Assembly: GCF_000332645.1 (NCBI RefSeq)
Contig: NZ_AMXN01000009.1
Coordinates: forward strand, 62,001-126,000
Reading direction: 5' to 3'
DNA: 64,000 nt
From: Bacillus inaquosorum KCTC 13429
GTDB taxonomy: Bacteria; Bacillota; Bacilli; Bacillales; Bacillaceae
The position numbers were made by a program, and so were the translations under genes. The notes beneath the pieces were generated by a model. It was not told where the DNA came from, made no database searches, and saw nothing but the letters and a program-made list of their open reading frames with translations. This document shows positions 45,599-54,287 of the stretch, piece after piece (position 1 is the stretch's first letter; every line of letters starts with the position of its first letter).

Positions 45599-45956
45599 TT
45601 AATTGAACGTGACACTAATATACCGTGCGACATTGAAAAAGTCTTCCGGGTCAAACAAGTTATACCCCTCATCTTCAAATTTTTGTCTAAGTGAGATGAT
45701 TTCTTTTGCATTTTTTTTTCTATTTTAGACTTTATTCTCTGTTTGGTGAGTATTTCACATATGTTTTCTTGTAAGACAGGTTAGATTATCAAGATTATTA
45801 TTGTATGAAAAGCAGTCTATATGGTGAACATCAAGATTGTTTTCTTTTAAAAACGAGAGGGGTTTCTTTTCTTTAACGCTCCAAATAACCTTGTGTAAGG
45901 CTACGTTAACAATTTTCCCATTGTCAACTATTAAATTTACATAAACATAGCTATAT
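45599..45956 (-). pseudogene. HNH endonuclease remnant
   Basis: The minus strand reads VNLIVDNGKIVNVALHKVIW and then LDVHHIDCFSYNNNLDNLTC, an HNH core, followed by TGA after KHM. A second frame continues KEIISLRQKFEDEGYNLFDPE and DFFNVARYISVTFN to the TAA at 45599. It is a decayed phage-type homing endonuclease with at least one frameshift or nonsense mutation. Confidence 0.65.
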
Positions 45957-46102
45957 TAAAGAAAATATGAAGTGACTAGCATCAGCAATGGACGGAAGAG
46001 GGAAAGGAACAAAGGATATTAAGTTCTGAATAAAACAGCAGTTTTAATTAGTTAAGCTCTCACTGTATAATAAAGGAAACGGTAAGGTGGTGGGGGATCG
46101 TT

Positions 46103-46345
46103 ATGAAAATCCTAAACTTTAAATTTGATAATTCTTTCTTTGAATTACATGCAGCGTTTACTACTGATTTGGCTCTTTTAACAGATTATGATATCCAGAT
46201 GGATATGCTCATGGTGAGTAAAGCGATACTCAAAACAGCAGGTTACACAAATTTCTTAATTCAGGATACATACTTTATAGTTGAAGATAGCAACTCTGTT
46301 TACTGTTCATATCACTTTGAAAGAAAGGATAGTGAATTTACATAA
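46103..46345 (+). CDS. Hypothetical 80-aa protein
   Basis: ATG 46103 with GGTGGGGGATC upstream. Soluble, aromatic and acidic (FFELHAAFTTDLALLTDYD and YFIVEDSNSVYCSYHFERK). It is 44 bases before AbiH. It could be a small partner or antitoxin of AbiH. No family recognised. Confidence 0.5.
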   Translation: MKILNFKFDNSFFELHAAFTTDLALLTDYDIQMDMLMVSKAILKTAGYTNFLIQDTYFIVEDSNSVYCSYHFERKDSEFT

Positions 46346-46389
46346 TATTGGGTGATCTGCAGTAAAACTTAATAATTAGGAGTGAAAAC

Positions 46390-47334
46390 ATGAGTAGTTT
46401 ATTTATTATAGGCAATGGTTTCGACTTAGCACACGGTTTACCAACAAGGTATAAAGATTTCTACAATTATTTATTGGAGATGTATCCTAATGCTGTAGAG
46501 TTAGATCCTTCATTTGGTATTCAACCTTCTGAAATGCCTGATGGCTCACTAAAGTTTAACAAAGAAGAACTTGTTGCATTTCTTATCAATATAATCTCAG
46601 AAGTTAGTGGAGAGGATTGGAGTGACTTTGAAGCTAGTCTAGGTAGATTAAATTTTGATAACCACTTATATGCTATGTCAACTTTATTCGAAGACGAAGA
46701 TGATGATTCATCCGATTTTAGAATGGCTTATAGAAATGAAGATGCTACCTCCAACTTTTACTTAGCATCCTTAGAAATAAAAGATTTGTTTTCTGAGTGG
46801 ATTAATACTATTGATATAGCTGAAGTGGAATCAAAAGAATCTTTTGAATTTCTAATGGACCCATGGAAAGACACTTTTTTAACTTTTAACTATACACCTG
46901 TATTAGAGTCGGTTTATGATGCCATTCCCGTATATCCAATACACGGACAACAAAACAGTGAAATAATAATTGGACACGGTGAAGATGACAAAGAAATAAT
47001 AAATTCTTTTACAGGATCTGAATATTCACTGTCTAAAATTCATTCAGCATTGAGGAAAAATACAGAAGAAATAATAAAATTAGCACAAGAAGAATTCTAT
47101 GAATTACTATCTGGTGATATAGAAAAAGTATACTCGTATGGTTTTTCGTTTTCAGATGTTGATCTTCCATACATTAGAGAAATTTGCAAAAGGTTAGATA
47201 CAGAGAATCTTACATGGTTTTTAAATGATTTTAATTATGAAGAAACTGGAGAATCATTTAAGAATAAAATTAAAGAATGTGGTTTTAAAGGTGAATTTAG
47301 TGTGTTCAGTGTAAAAGAAAACTCACCAACATAG
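46390..47334 (+). CDS. AbiH-family abortive infection protein
   Basis: 314 aa from ATG 46390 with TAGGAGTG. The N terminus carries the AbiH signature FIIGNGFDLAHGLPTRYKDF. Then follow DWSDFEASLGRL and the late FNYTPVLESVY and VYPIHGQQNSEIIIGHGED, the family's conserved segments. AbiH causes abortive infection in Lactococcus; mechanism unresolved. Preceded by a small unknown gene. Confidence 0.88.
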   Translation: MSSLFIIGNGFDLAHGLPTRYKDFYNYLLEMYPNAVELDPSFGIQPSEMPDGSLKFNKEELVAFLINIISEVSGEDWSDFEASLGRLNFDNHLYAMSTLFEDEDDDSSDFRMAYRNEDATSNFYLASLEIKDLFSEWINTIDIAEVESKESFEFLMDPWKDTFLTFNYTPVLESVYDAIPVYPIHGQQNSEIIIGHGEDDKEIINSFTGSEYSLSKIHSALRKNTEEIIKLAQEEFYELLSGDIEKVYSYGFSFSDVDLPYIREICKRLDTENLTWFLNDFNYEETGESFKNKIKECGFKGEFSVFSVKENSPT

Positions 47335-47430
47335 AAAACTAAGTCTGAATAAAACATGGATTTTAAAGTGATTTTAAGGAGGGATCTAGACAATGTTGAA
47401 GAAGCTTCTAACATGAAAGGGGTTATAAAC

Positions 47431-47814
47431 ATGCGAGTTTTAAGGATATTTATTGTGCATGTCTTGTCTGCATTATCAGCTGCTGTTGTTTATGTTTTGG
47501 GCATTGATTATGATGGCTATATTCCATACTTCTTAATAAGTGTTATTCTCTTTATCCTCTATTTATTCTTTGCAGCACCTGTTCAATATTTCTTGAATCG
47601 CAAACCAAAAAGATTTAACTTGAAATATTTACTCATATACATATTCTTTTCCTTCTTAGTGTGGTTAATCTTTGCTGTAACTACTGATCCAAAGACCACC
47701 ATAGACTCTCTAATGGGATACGAAATTTACTTATTTAGCATCTCATTTGCTTTAATCTTTTGGATCTGGGATTCAGTTTTTCTGCAAAACAAGGCAAAGA
47801 AAGCAGCTAAGTAA
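47431..47814 (+). CDS. UPF0715-type membrane protein
   Basis: The start is ATG 47431, with AAAGGGGTT upstream; 127 aa. Four transmembrane helices (about 4-23, 30-52, 71-90, 101-121). Sequence VVYVLGIDYDGYIPYFLISV and APVQYFLNRKPKRFN resembles YwlA/YoaG/YopD. The family is common in B. subtilis and SP-beta with no known function. Confidence 0.65.
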   Translation: MRVLRIFIVHVLSALSAAVVYVLGIDYDGYIPYFLISVILFILYLFFAAPVQYFLNRKPKRFNLKYLLIYIFFSFLVWLIFAVTTDPKTTIDSLMGYEIYLFSISFALIFWIWDSVFLQNKAKKAAK

Positions 47815-47904
47815 GAACGTCATAAAATTTCTTCCTTATTAAGAAAAAAGACCGTCCTTTAATTACCAATTTATATTATAATTGGAATAAAAAGGGGAGA
47901 GGGA

Positions 47905-48342
47905 ATGAAAAAATTAATCGTTCTGACTTTGATTTGCCTTGGCTTTATGTCGAGTTTTAGTATTCCAAATGCCGAGGCAAAGCTTACATTAGAGTACAAA
48001 AATGTTAACTTTCACATGAGTGAGGATTCAGAAAGTTTTTCTATGGCAGATTATTTTGATCGTGATTATGACCGTACTTGGCTATTTTACAAATTCACAA
48101 TTCGCAATGCTGAAGGTTGTACTCTAAATATGAAAATCAGCAGAATTACTCTTGCTGGCTGGGTATTCCCACGTAGTGAGAAAGAATTTACCGGAAATTA
48201 TTTAGACTATACTGCTACAGACCGAGTAGAGGGAGATGCTAATCGTAATCACGTGTTAGAGATTACAAAGAATCCAGGTTGTGGAGATGTTTGGATAAAC
48301 GGTATTTATGGATTTGAACATGAAGAGCCTGATGAGTATTAA
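47905..48342 (+). CDS. Secreted protein of unknown function
   Basis: 145 aa from ATG 47905 behind AGGGGAGAGGG. Signal peptide KKLIVLTLICLGFMSSFSIPNAEA (in parts), then a beta-rich mature region with two Cys (EGCTLN and NPGCGD), possibly a disulphide. No enzyme motif. Followed by a GGCCAAGG-type hairpin. Confidence 0.6.
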   Translation: MKKLIVLTLICLGFMSSFSIPNAEAKLTLEYKNVNFHMSEDSESFSMADYFDRDYDRTWLFYKFTIRNAEGCTLNMKISRITLAGWVFPRSEKEFTGNYLDYTATDRVEGDANRNHVLEITKNPGCGDVWINGIYGFEHEEPDEY

Positions 48343-48433
48343 ATTCAGCGAGGCCAAGGAGAAAAAAGCCTTGGCCATTATTATTTATTTAATGATCATT
48401 TTAAGTGATCAGAAATAACCAAGAGGTGAGAAC

Positions 48434-48661
48434 GTGATTAAATCAAATTTAAAGCCCTTATTAGACGAAAGGAAGATCAGCATCAGGCAGCTATCCAGAG
48501 AAATTGATCATGAGTATCCGACTGTCAGAAAGCTATACAGAGATGAAATGGAGCGGTATCCAAGAGAGCTGTTAGATAAAGTCTGTACATATTTAAACAT
48601 CGAGCTGCATGAGTTATTGATTTTCCAAAAAAGCCATAACCATATCGATCACTCAGGATGA
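48434..48661 (+). CDS. Small HTH Xre-type regulator
   Basis: GTG 48434, with CAAGAGGTGAG upstream; 75 aa. The HTH is [20 protein letters not shown] and [21 protein letters not shown]. It is a single HTH of Cro/C1 type, similar in length to YozG proteins. It may regulate the defence-like operon 91 bases downstream. Confidence 0.65.
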   Translation: MIKSNLKPLLDERKISIRQLSREIDHEYPTVRKLYRDEMERYPRELLDKVCTYLNIELHELLIFQKSHNHIDHSG

Positions 48662-48751
48662 AAATGGTATACTAAAGTTGCAAGCATAGGAAGGAATTAC
48701 AAGTTTTCTAGGTCTACATAAAATCGCACTTTTATTGTAATGGAGGAAAAC

Positions 48752-49429
48752 ATGGAGATAAATAGAGGATATGTAAAGCTGATTAGGTTCCATAATAATG
48801 GTTTTAATACAACTCCTTATAACTCTTCAACCTTTTGTCACTCACTCCCGTTTATAAATTTTGAAGTAACTGATTTGGGAATGAAAAATGAAATTATAAA
48901 AGAGCATAATGTTATAAGACCTAAAATTAATGATCAAAAGTGGAAAGGATGCTTTGTTTTTCTGGAGGAGTATGATAAGCAACTATTGAAAAAAGGTGCA
49001 CTGGTTATGCGAAAGAACCATAAAAAGAACATCTCTTTTTTGAAAGTAGAGAACCAAACCATATGGGTGCGAAACACTCCTCACACTGGAAAAGAAGATT
49101 GTTATGTAAACCAATATACTGAAGTTATTGAACATGAGGGTGAAAAATATAGTTTCAATAAGTACCTTGGAACTTATTCTAATCTCTACTGGGTTCAGAT
49201 GAAAATTAATTTAGCTTTAAAAAGATTAGTTTTGGGCAAACAACATTTAGGATATGTGCCTGAATGGTTGTCGGAGGCTTATATTACGGATGATCAAGTT
49301 AATTGCTTAGAATCATCAAATTTATTCGTATTAAAAGAACATGTTAAAAGGGTAATGAGGGAAGGCCCACTATTTTTAAAAAATTCACGAGGTAAATTTA
49401 ATGACAAATCAAAAATGGCTAGCATCTAA
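48752..49429 (+). CDS. Unknown protein, first gene of a three-gene defence-like operon
   Basis: The start is ATG 48752, with GGAGG 5 bases upstream; 225 aa. No motif recognised. Aromatic and basic, with CFVFLEEYDKQLLKKGALVM and FNKYLGTYSNLYWVQMKIN. It overlaps the next gene by 29 bases. The DNA-binding or sensor role is not decidable. Confidence 0.55.
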   Translation: MEINRGYVKLIRFHNNGFNTTPYNSSTFCHSLPFINFEVTDLGMKNEIIKEHNVIRPKINDQKWKGCFVFLEEYDKQLLKKGALVMRKNHKKNISFLKVENQTIWVRNTPHTGKEDCYVNQYTEVIEHEGEKYSFNKYLGTYSNLYWVQMKINLALKRLVLGKQHLGYVPEWLSEAYITDDQVNCLESSNLFVLKEHVKRVMREGPLFLKNSRGKFNDKSKMASI

Positions 49430-50252
49430 TATTGGACATGCGTTTAAGAAATATCGAACTGATATGAGGATGTTGTGGGACTCTTACACATTAATTGATT
49501 TTTATTTTCCACATATTAAGGAAAAGATAATAAAAAACGAAATTGACTTAGTTAAAGCTAATCCTACCTATGGACAAACTACTGTAAGACAGCTAGATAG
49601 GGGAGAAACATTGGGGAGAATAAACAGATTACTTGAGAAGGAAAACCCGAAGAGAATTTTAATTGACGCTGTTGCTAGATTTGAGTTTTATTGGGGAGAG
49701 ATAGTAACAATGGTTTACAAAGCTTATCCCCATAAGCTGCAGAGTAATAAACAGTCAAGCAACAATGTAACTGATGGTACCAAACTAATGAGTTACATTG
49801 TTGAAAGTATCAGCCGTGAAGAAATTATTAATAAAATTATAGAAGAAAAAGTGAGGAGTCTTTTCTATGGTAAACCAACAGATTTATTCACGAAAAAATC
49901 TTTTAAATTAGAGTTTGCCGATCATTTTGAAACAAACTACAAAAAGGAATTAATGTTTTTCTCTGAGATAACAGCGAGAAGAAATTTATTCGTACACAAC
50001 AACGGAATAATTGATAGCAAGTATATAAAAGAAGCATCAAATAGCAATTATAATATTGGTGAAAAAATACCTTTAACTGAAAATTATCTAAGAGGAGTAA
50101 TAGCTCTCCTTGAGGGTTTAAGTGCAGAAGCTACTTCGATAATCATTGAGAATATTTGTGGTGAAAGAGTAAAAGGCGGAAGGCTTAAATTTTCTAGAAA
50201 GTCATTTGCATATTCAGTGAAAAATAATTATTACGAAAAGCTTTTAACATAA
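49401..50252 (+). CDS. HEPN-motif protein of the defence-like operon
   Basis: ATG 49401 with ACGAGGTAA; 283 aa, helical. The segment EITARRNLFVHNNGIID has R-N-x3-H (RNLFVH), the HEPN RNase signature. A second positive feature is RFEFYWGEIVTMVYKAYPHK. It starts inside the previous gene (29-base overlap) and ends 36 bases before the DUF4062 gene. A toxic RNase effector is plausible. Confidence 0.65.
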   Translation: MTNQKWLASNIGHAFKKYRTDMRMLWDSYTLIDFYFPHIKEKIIKNEIDLVKANPTYGQTTVRQLDRGETLGRINRLLEKENPKRILIDAVARFEFYWGEIVTMVYKAYPHKLQSNKQSSNNVTDGTKLMSYIVESISREEIINKIIEEKVRSLFYGKPTDLFTKKSFKLEFADHFETNYKKELMFFSEITARRNLFVHNNGIIDSKYIKEASNSNYNIGEKIPLTENYLRGVIALLEGLSAEATSIIIENICGERVKGGRLKFSRKSFAYSVKNNYYEKLLT

Positions 50253-50288
50253 TAAAACCAGTCTTTTCAAGAGGAAAGGTCAGATACT

Positions 50289-51257
50289 ATGAAAAAGAAA
50301 TTACAAGTATTTGTTTCATCTACTTATACCGATTTAGTTGAAGAAAGGCAAATAGCTGTAGAGGCAATACTAAATGCTGGTCATATCCCAGCGGGTATGG
50401 AGCTTTTCAAAGCTGGGGATGAATCTCAAAAAGAAACCATTAAACGTTGGATTGATGAATCAGATGTTTATATGTTAATACTAGGCGGGCGTTATGGTGA
50501 AATTGATGATGAAACAGGAAAAAGCTATACACATTGGGAATACGATTATGCAGGAGAAGTTGGAAAGCCACGGTTTGCAATAGTTATCCAAGAAGACGCT
50601 CTAGAAGAAAAAATACAGCGTTTTGGAAGCAAAGTAATGGAAAAAAAGAATCCTCGAAAGTATGAAGAATTTAGAAAAGAAGTATTAGCTAAAATAAGTA
50701 GATTTTTCAGTGATGAAAAAGATATAAAAATTGCTATTTTAGAATCTTTAAAAGAACAAGAGGATAATAAGGAATTAAAAGGTTGGGTTTCGGGAGAAAA
50801 CTCGGCAAATCTGGAAAATATTCTTCAAGAGAATCTTTCATTGGTTAAAGAAAATATAAAACTAAAAGAACGTATTGAACAAATGCAACAAAAAAGAGAA
50901 AGAGAAAGTAAATTCGATGGTTACTCTTATGAGGAGCTTATCAATTATTTAAACCACAAAAAGATAAAATTACCAAATCTAACTGCTTTTGAAAAAGTTG
51001 CTGGTGAAGAAATGAGCTTATTTAACTTATTTATGTTTTTTAAGGATGATTTCTCTATAGGTATTCAGAATAGCTATGGAATGAGTGATATTCAGAAATT
51101 TTGTTTTTTTGATGTCGCACCTCCACTTTTGGCGTTGAACTTACTGGAGAAACAAAAAGTAGCAGGAAAAGTTTATCAAAGAATACAGCTTTCTAAAAAT
51201 GGTCAAAAATTTATTGCTGCCTACGAAATGAAGCAACATACAAAACCAGTTTTTTAA
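50289..51257 (+). CDS. DUF4062 protein of the defence-like operon
   Basis: 322 aa from ATG 50289 with GAGGAAAGG. The N-terminal DUF4062 domain (about 5-95): LQVFVSSTYTDLVEERQIA, then DESDVYMLILGGRYGEID and SYTHWEYDYAGE, a TIR/SLOG-like fold used for nucleotide signalling. A coiled coil (SLVKENIKLKERIEQMQQKRERE, in parts) and a C-terminal winged-helix-like region (ALNLLEKQKVAGKVYQRIQLSKNG) follow. It lies 36 bases after the HEPN gene. Confidence 0.75.
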   Translation: MKKKLQVFVSSTYTDLVEERQIAVEAILNAGHIPAGMELFKAGDESQKETIKRWIDESDVYMLILGGRYGEIDDETGKSYTHWEYDYAGEVGKPRFAIVIQEDALEEKIQRFGSKVMEKKNPRKYEEFRKEVLAKISRFFSDEKDIKIAILESLKEQEDNKELKGWVSGENSANLENILQENLSLVKENIKLKERIEQMQQKRERESKFDGYSYEELINYLNHKKIKLPNLTAFEKVAGEEMSLFNLFMFFKDDFSIGIQNSYGMSDIQKFCFFDVAPPLLALNLLEKQKVAGKVYQRIQLSKNGQKFIAAYEMKQHTKPVF

Positions 51258-51293
51258 AAGAGCCATGTTAACAAGGAGGCGAGTCGCAGTGAG

Positions 51294-51380
51294 TTGAGAT
51301 ATATAGTCCTTCTTTTAATTTATGTCCTTTGTTTAGTTGTACTTGCCTTCATATATAAACTTGCTCTTTTTAAATTTTAA
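51294..51380 (+). CDS. Possible 28-aa membrane peptide
   Basis: TTG 51294 opens a frame reading RYIVLLLIYVLCLVVLAFIY and KLALFKF. It is one hydrophobic helix with a basic end. AAGGAGG lies 15 bases upstream, rather far, and a nearer GTG-AGT-TGA could capture ribosomes. A type I toxin-like or regulatory peptide is possible. Confidence 0.35.
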   Translation: MRYIVLLLIYVLCLVVLAFIYKLALFKF

Positions 51381-51444
51381 ATAATACTTAAAGTTGTAGA
51401 CTTTAATCAAAACACTAATTTATGTTATTTTGGGAGGATGCGTA

Positions 51445-51669
51445 GTGACAGGCTATGATGAATTTAAAAATCATAAAGACTACACATTAGAATATGAGAG
51501 TATTTCGAATGAAATTTGTAGTCATGGCAACAAAGTTACAAAAACAACGAGAAAATATTACCATAATAATTCCTTAAATAATGACAAAACAGTGTACCTT
51601 ACTTCAGGCTGTAGACAGTGCGAAGGTGAGAAAAGAAAACGTCGCCCAATTCGAAGTTTATGGGAGTGA
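51445..51669 (+). CDS. Small zinc-ribbon-like protein
   Basis: The start is GTG 51445, with GGGAGG 7 bases upstream; 74 aa. Cysteines in NEICSHGNK and SGCRQCEGE could form a zinc site. The C terminus is strongly basic. Its partner-like fragment lies on the opposite strand at 51705-51884. Confidence 0.5.
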   Translation: MTGYDEFKNHKDYTLEYESISNEICSHGNKVTKTTRKYYHNNSLNNDKTVYLTSGCRQCEGEKRKRRPIRSLWE

Positions 51670-51704
51670 AAAAACTATATTTAGAGAATGAAAAGAGCAT
51701 TACA

Positions 51705-51884
51705 CTAAATGCTCTTTTTCATGCCACACCTTCTGCATTCACGCAAGAATATTCCACTCTTCACAGAGCTTTTGAACAAAGTGTAATCCCGATTGTCGCA
51801 GCGACCGTATTTTACATCAGGATACTCTTTGTAATCATAAACGATTGAAGTATCATACCCGTTTGTTTCGTATTTTTCTTACAC
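51705..51884 (-). pseudogene. Zinc-ribbon-like gene with nonsense codon 2
   Basis: Minus strand: AGGTGAT, then GTG (51884) followed at once by TAA, and then a 57-codon open frame with KYGRCDNRDYTLFKSS and LRECRRCGMKKSI to the TAG at 51705. The Cys pairs match those of the 51445 gene, which lies head to head in the same region. It reads as a gene killed at codon 2. Confidence 0.5.
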
Positions 51885-51954
51885 AAGATCACCTACATAA
51901 TTTATTCAACATATTAAAAAATAGCAAATTTCGTTCGATATAGGGAAGGAACAA

Positions 51955-52206
51955 ATGATTGGATTAGCTTATTTTTTAATTATCTGGCTTGGAATTGGGC
52001 TATTAACCGGCATTAAGTTTATTTTTGTTGATCAGGTCTATGATGAAGAGTTTAAAGAACTCATGGATAAAGAAACAGCAGCGGGCATGGAAAGAAATTT
52101 GGCCAGCCTGTTTTTCAAAAATAAGCTTAACGTTATTGCCTTTTTCATGTTAATGGGGCTACTGCCATTAGCTATGAGGATTATAAAATTATTTAAAAGA
52201 GGTTGA
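51955..52206 (+). CDS. Small membrane protein, 83 aa
   Basis: ATG 51955 with AGGGAAGGAAC. Two hydrophobic helices (about 2-24 and 58-77) flank an acidic helical loop (YDEEFKELMDKETAAGME). Three bases before the next gene. No family recognised. Confidence 0.55.
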   Translation: MIGLAYFLIIWLGIGLLTGIKFIFVDQVYDEEFKELMDKETAAGMERNLASLFFKNKLNVIAFFMLMGLLPLAMRIIKLFKRG

Positions 52207-52209
52207 TTT

Positions 52210-52425
52210 ATGCCTTTGGTTGATTATTTTTATGTACTGCAGTTTGAAAACAAGGAGTACTTCAAATCATTTAAGTTAGATGAGGACGGTTATTTGACAT
52301 CTAACGACCTACACGGCGCTTCTAAATTGCAAACAATGTATGAAGTCATTGAGGTAGCAAGTGAGCTCAAAACAAAGTGTAATGTGCAATGTGAGGTAAG
52401 AGAAATTCAAGTCGTAAAGCGTTAG
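52210..52425 (+). CDS. Hypothetical 71-aa protein
   Basis: ATG 52210, three bases after the preceding stop, with AGAGGTTG. Soluble, beta-rich, ends VQCEVREIQVVKR. Cotranscribed with its neighbours. No family recognised. Confidence 0.5.
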   Translation: MPLVDYFYVLQFENKEYFKSFKLDEDGYLTSNDLHGASKLQTMYEVIEVASELKTKCNVQCEVREIQVVKR

Positions 52426-52435
52426 GAGTGTTCAG

Positions 52436-52567
52436 GTGTATTGGATAGAGTGGATTGAGGATGAGGAAAAGAAAAGCATTGTTGAAGAAGGTTGGATTGA
52501 ATTGGCTGCCAGACTTGAAGACTTGTATCAGATACGGTTTGAGTATGTTGAATGGAAGAGACTTTGA
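52436..52567 (+). CDS. Hypothetical 43-aa protein
   Basis: GTG 52436 behind TTAGGAGTG, 10 bases after the preceding stop. The product is YWIEWIEDEEKKSIVEEGWI and ELAARLEDLYQIRFEYVEW. It is acidic with a high Trp/Tyr content. It is too short for standard gene finders, but the Shine-Dalgarno and spacing favour it. Confidence 0.45.
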   Translation: MYWIEWIEDEEKKSIVEEGWIELAARLEDLYQIRFEYVEWKRL

Positions 52568-52576
52568 AAAAAGGGG

Positions 52577-52897
52577 TTGAGTGCTATTAAAAAATTAGTT
52601 TTATTGTCCAGCTTTTTCGGGATTGTGCTATCAATTATTGGGCAATTATTTGGAGTTCTAACAGATTTCTTTATTCCGGGTATTGCACGGGTTATGGGGG
52701 TTTTAGCTGGTATCCTAGTATTACTTTGCTTGAAGTCAAGAAACACAGATATGCAGGCATTTATAGTGGGTTCAAGTACAGCGTTAGGAATAATGGGTGC
52801 AGGGATTTTATATTCTCCAGCTGCGATTGTCAATGTCTTAATTGGGTTCAAACTAAACAAAAAGTTAAAAGAAGAAAACACTAAGGAGCAGTTCTGA
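52577..52897 (+). CDS. Small membrane protein, about 103-106 aa
   Basis: A frame with three hydrophobic helices (about 5-25, 34-52, 70-92) and a Lys/Glu-rich tail. AAAAGGGG sits against the TTG at 52577, so the true start may be the non-canonical ATT at 52586 (9 bases away); I cannot decide. No family recognised. Confidence 0.45.
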   Translation: MSAIKKLVLLSSFFGIVLSIIGQLFGVLTDFFIPGIARVMGVLAGILVLLCLKSRNTDMQAFIVGSSTALGIMGAGILYSPAAIVNVLIGFKLNKKLKEENTKEQF

Positions 52898-53007
52898 ATA
52901 GACTGCTTTTTGTTTAGTTTGACCATGGAAAATTGTAGTATAATAGTAATAAAATAATCATTATATTTAAAGAAGAGTATACTCAATTTTAAAAGGGGAG
53001 TAAAATT

Positions 53008-53664
53008 TTGTCTTTCATACTAGACCCAGTCTCAAAAAATAGGGAGTATAGAGAATTAGTTCACCAAAGGAAACAATGTACTTTATGTCAAGGAGTTAAA
53101 AATCCAGCTGTAATTTTAGATGGAAGATATGACTCAAATCACATTAATCCATGGACTAGATGGTGCGGTAATTTAAATGCTAAGGTGATGGTCATAGGTC
53201 AAGATTGGGGTCATGCTGAGGCATTTATTAGGAACAAAGGACAAGTTAATCCTTTAAATAAAACAAACAATAAACTAATTGAAATGTTATCCCTTATTGG
53301 TGTTAATGTGGAAGACACTTACTTGACAAATGCAATACTTTGTATGAAAGAAACAGAAAATTTGTCCGGGACAACAAAAACTGCTTGGTATAGAAATTGC
53401 GGTGAACATTTTTTAAAAAGGCAAATTGAAATTGTTACTCCTAAAATCATTATTACCTTAGGAGTAAAAGCCTTTAGGACTGTTAAAAGAGTATATAACA
53501 TAAAATGCTCAAATTATTTGAGAGATGTGGTGAAATATGGGGAACCAGTAATGATAAATGAGACAAAGTGGTTTCCTGTTTATCATATTGGAAAATTGGC
53601 ACAAAGCTCAAGACCCTTAGATAAACAAAGACAAGATTGGGTTCGAATAAAGAACTTTGTTTGA
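53008..53664 (+). CDS. Uracil-DNA-glycosylase-superfamily protein
   Basis: TTG 53008 with AAAGGGGAG; 218 aa. Motif 1 is VMVIGQDWGHAEAFI (resembling GxDPG), and the late motif is FPVYHIGKLAQSSRPLDKQR, in place of HPS. Four Cys (CTLCQGVKNPAVIL, and others) in the N-terminal part recall Fe-S cluster UDGs, but the pattern is incomplete. It may be a base-excision enzyme or an inactive relative in phage defence. Confidence 0.7.
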   Translation: MSFILDPVSKNREYRELVHQRKQCTLCQGVKNPAVILDGRYDSNHINPWTRWCGNLNAKVMVIGQDWGHAEAFIRNKGQVNPLNKTNNKLIEMLSLIGVNVEDTYLTNAILCMKETENLSGTTKTAWYRNCGEHFLKRQIEIVTPKIIITLGVKAFRTVKRVYNIKCSNYLRDVVKYGEPVMINETKWFPVYHIGKLAQSSRPLDKQRQDWVRIKNFV

Positions 53665-53713
53665 ATAAAATTAGTTAAAAGAATCAAACTGTCCAATTGA
53701 AGGGGGAAATATC

Positions 53714-54058
53714 TTGAAAGATAGATCTTTAAAAGAAGAGGTTAGATATATAGAGTATAGCTTAAACGAAGGTAAAATTGAATCTGTGCCTATTGTTCTT
53801 CATGAAGATATCCAAGAACCTTATGTTACTTATGACATCAGTAAGGTAGGGCAATTACAGGCGAAAATTCCAGATGGTAACTTGTCTACTATGCTATCTG
53901 AACATTTAAAAGAAAAACACAATTGCATGATCGAGATAAAAACTGATGAAGATCATTCATTTTGTACATCCATTGAGGTAGATAATAAACTTAATACAAT
54001 AATGATTACCTTAGATCGTAAAAAAACAAATCTAAAAAAAAGTTGTGTTTTAAAGTGA
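53714..54058 (+). CDS. Hypothetical 114-aa protein
   Basis: TTG 53714, behind GAAGGGGGAA. Acidic then basic; YVTYDISKVGQLQAKIPDGN. The C-terminal 16 residues are overlapped by the next gene. No family recognised. Confidence 0.5.
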   Translation: MKDRSLKEEVRYIEYSLNEGKIESVPIVLHEDIQEPYVTYDISKVGQLQAKIPDGNLSTMLSEHLKEKHNCMIEIKTDEDHSFCTSIEVDNKLNTIMITLDRKKTNLKKSCVLK

Positions 54059-54234
54059 ATTTATTTGGATTCAATGATATTGGTTCTGAGAAAGTGCGAA
54101 ACCAGGAGTTTGATTTGCATTATCACCTTGGTATAAGCAAAGCGGAGGTTAAAGAGTTGCTAGATAAATTCTCTGGCTCTCCAAAGATGGAATTAAAAAG
54201 AACAGTATATTATCTTTACCAGCAATTTTTGTAG
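54043..54234 (+). CDS. Hypothetical 59-63-aa protein
   Basis: The frame runs from TTG 54043 or GTG 54055 (AAAAAAAGTTG upstream, weak) to 54234. FDLHYHLGISKAEVKELLDKF suggests a helical core. Its start overlaps the previous gene by up to 16 bases. Confidence 0.4.
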   Translation: MCFKVNLFGFNDIGSEKVRNQEFDLHYHLGISKAEVKELLDKFSGSPKMELKRTVYYLYQQFL

Positions 54235-54287
54235 TGGAAGTCATCGCTTGATTTATACAAATAGTTAAATATTAAGGAGAATTGAAA

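Noticed and set aside
49006-49014. TTATGCGAA as a further operator
   Set aside because: A single copy inside coding sequence with no palindromic partner; probably chance.
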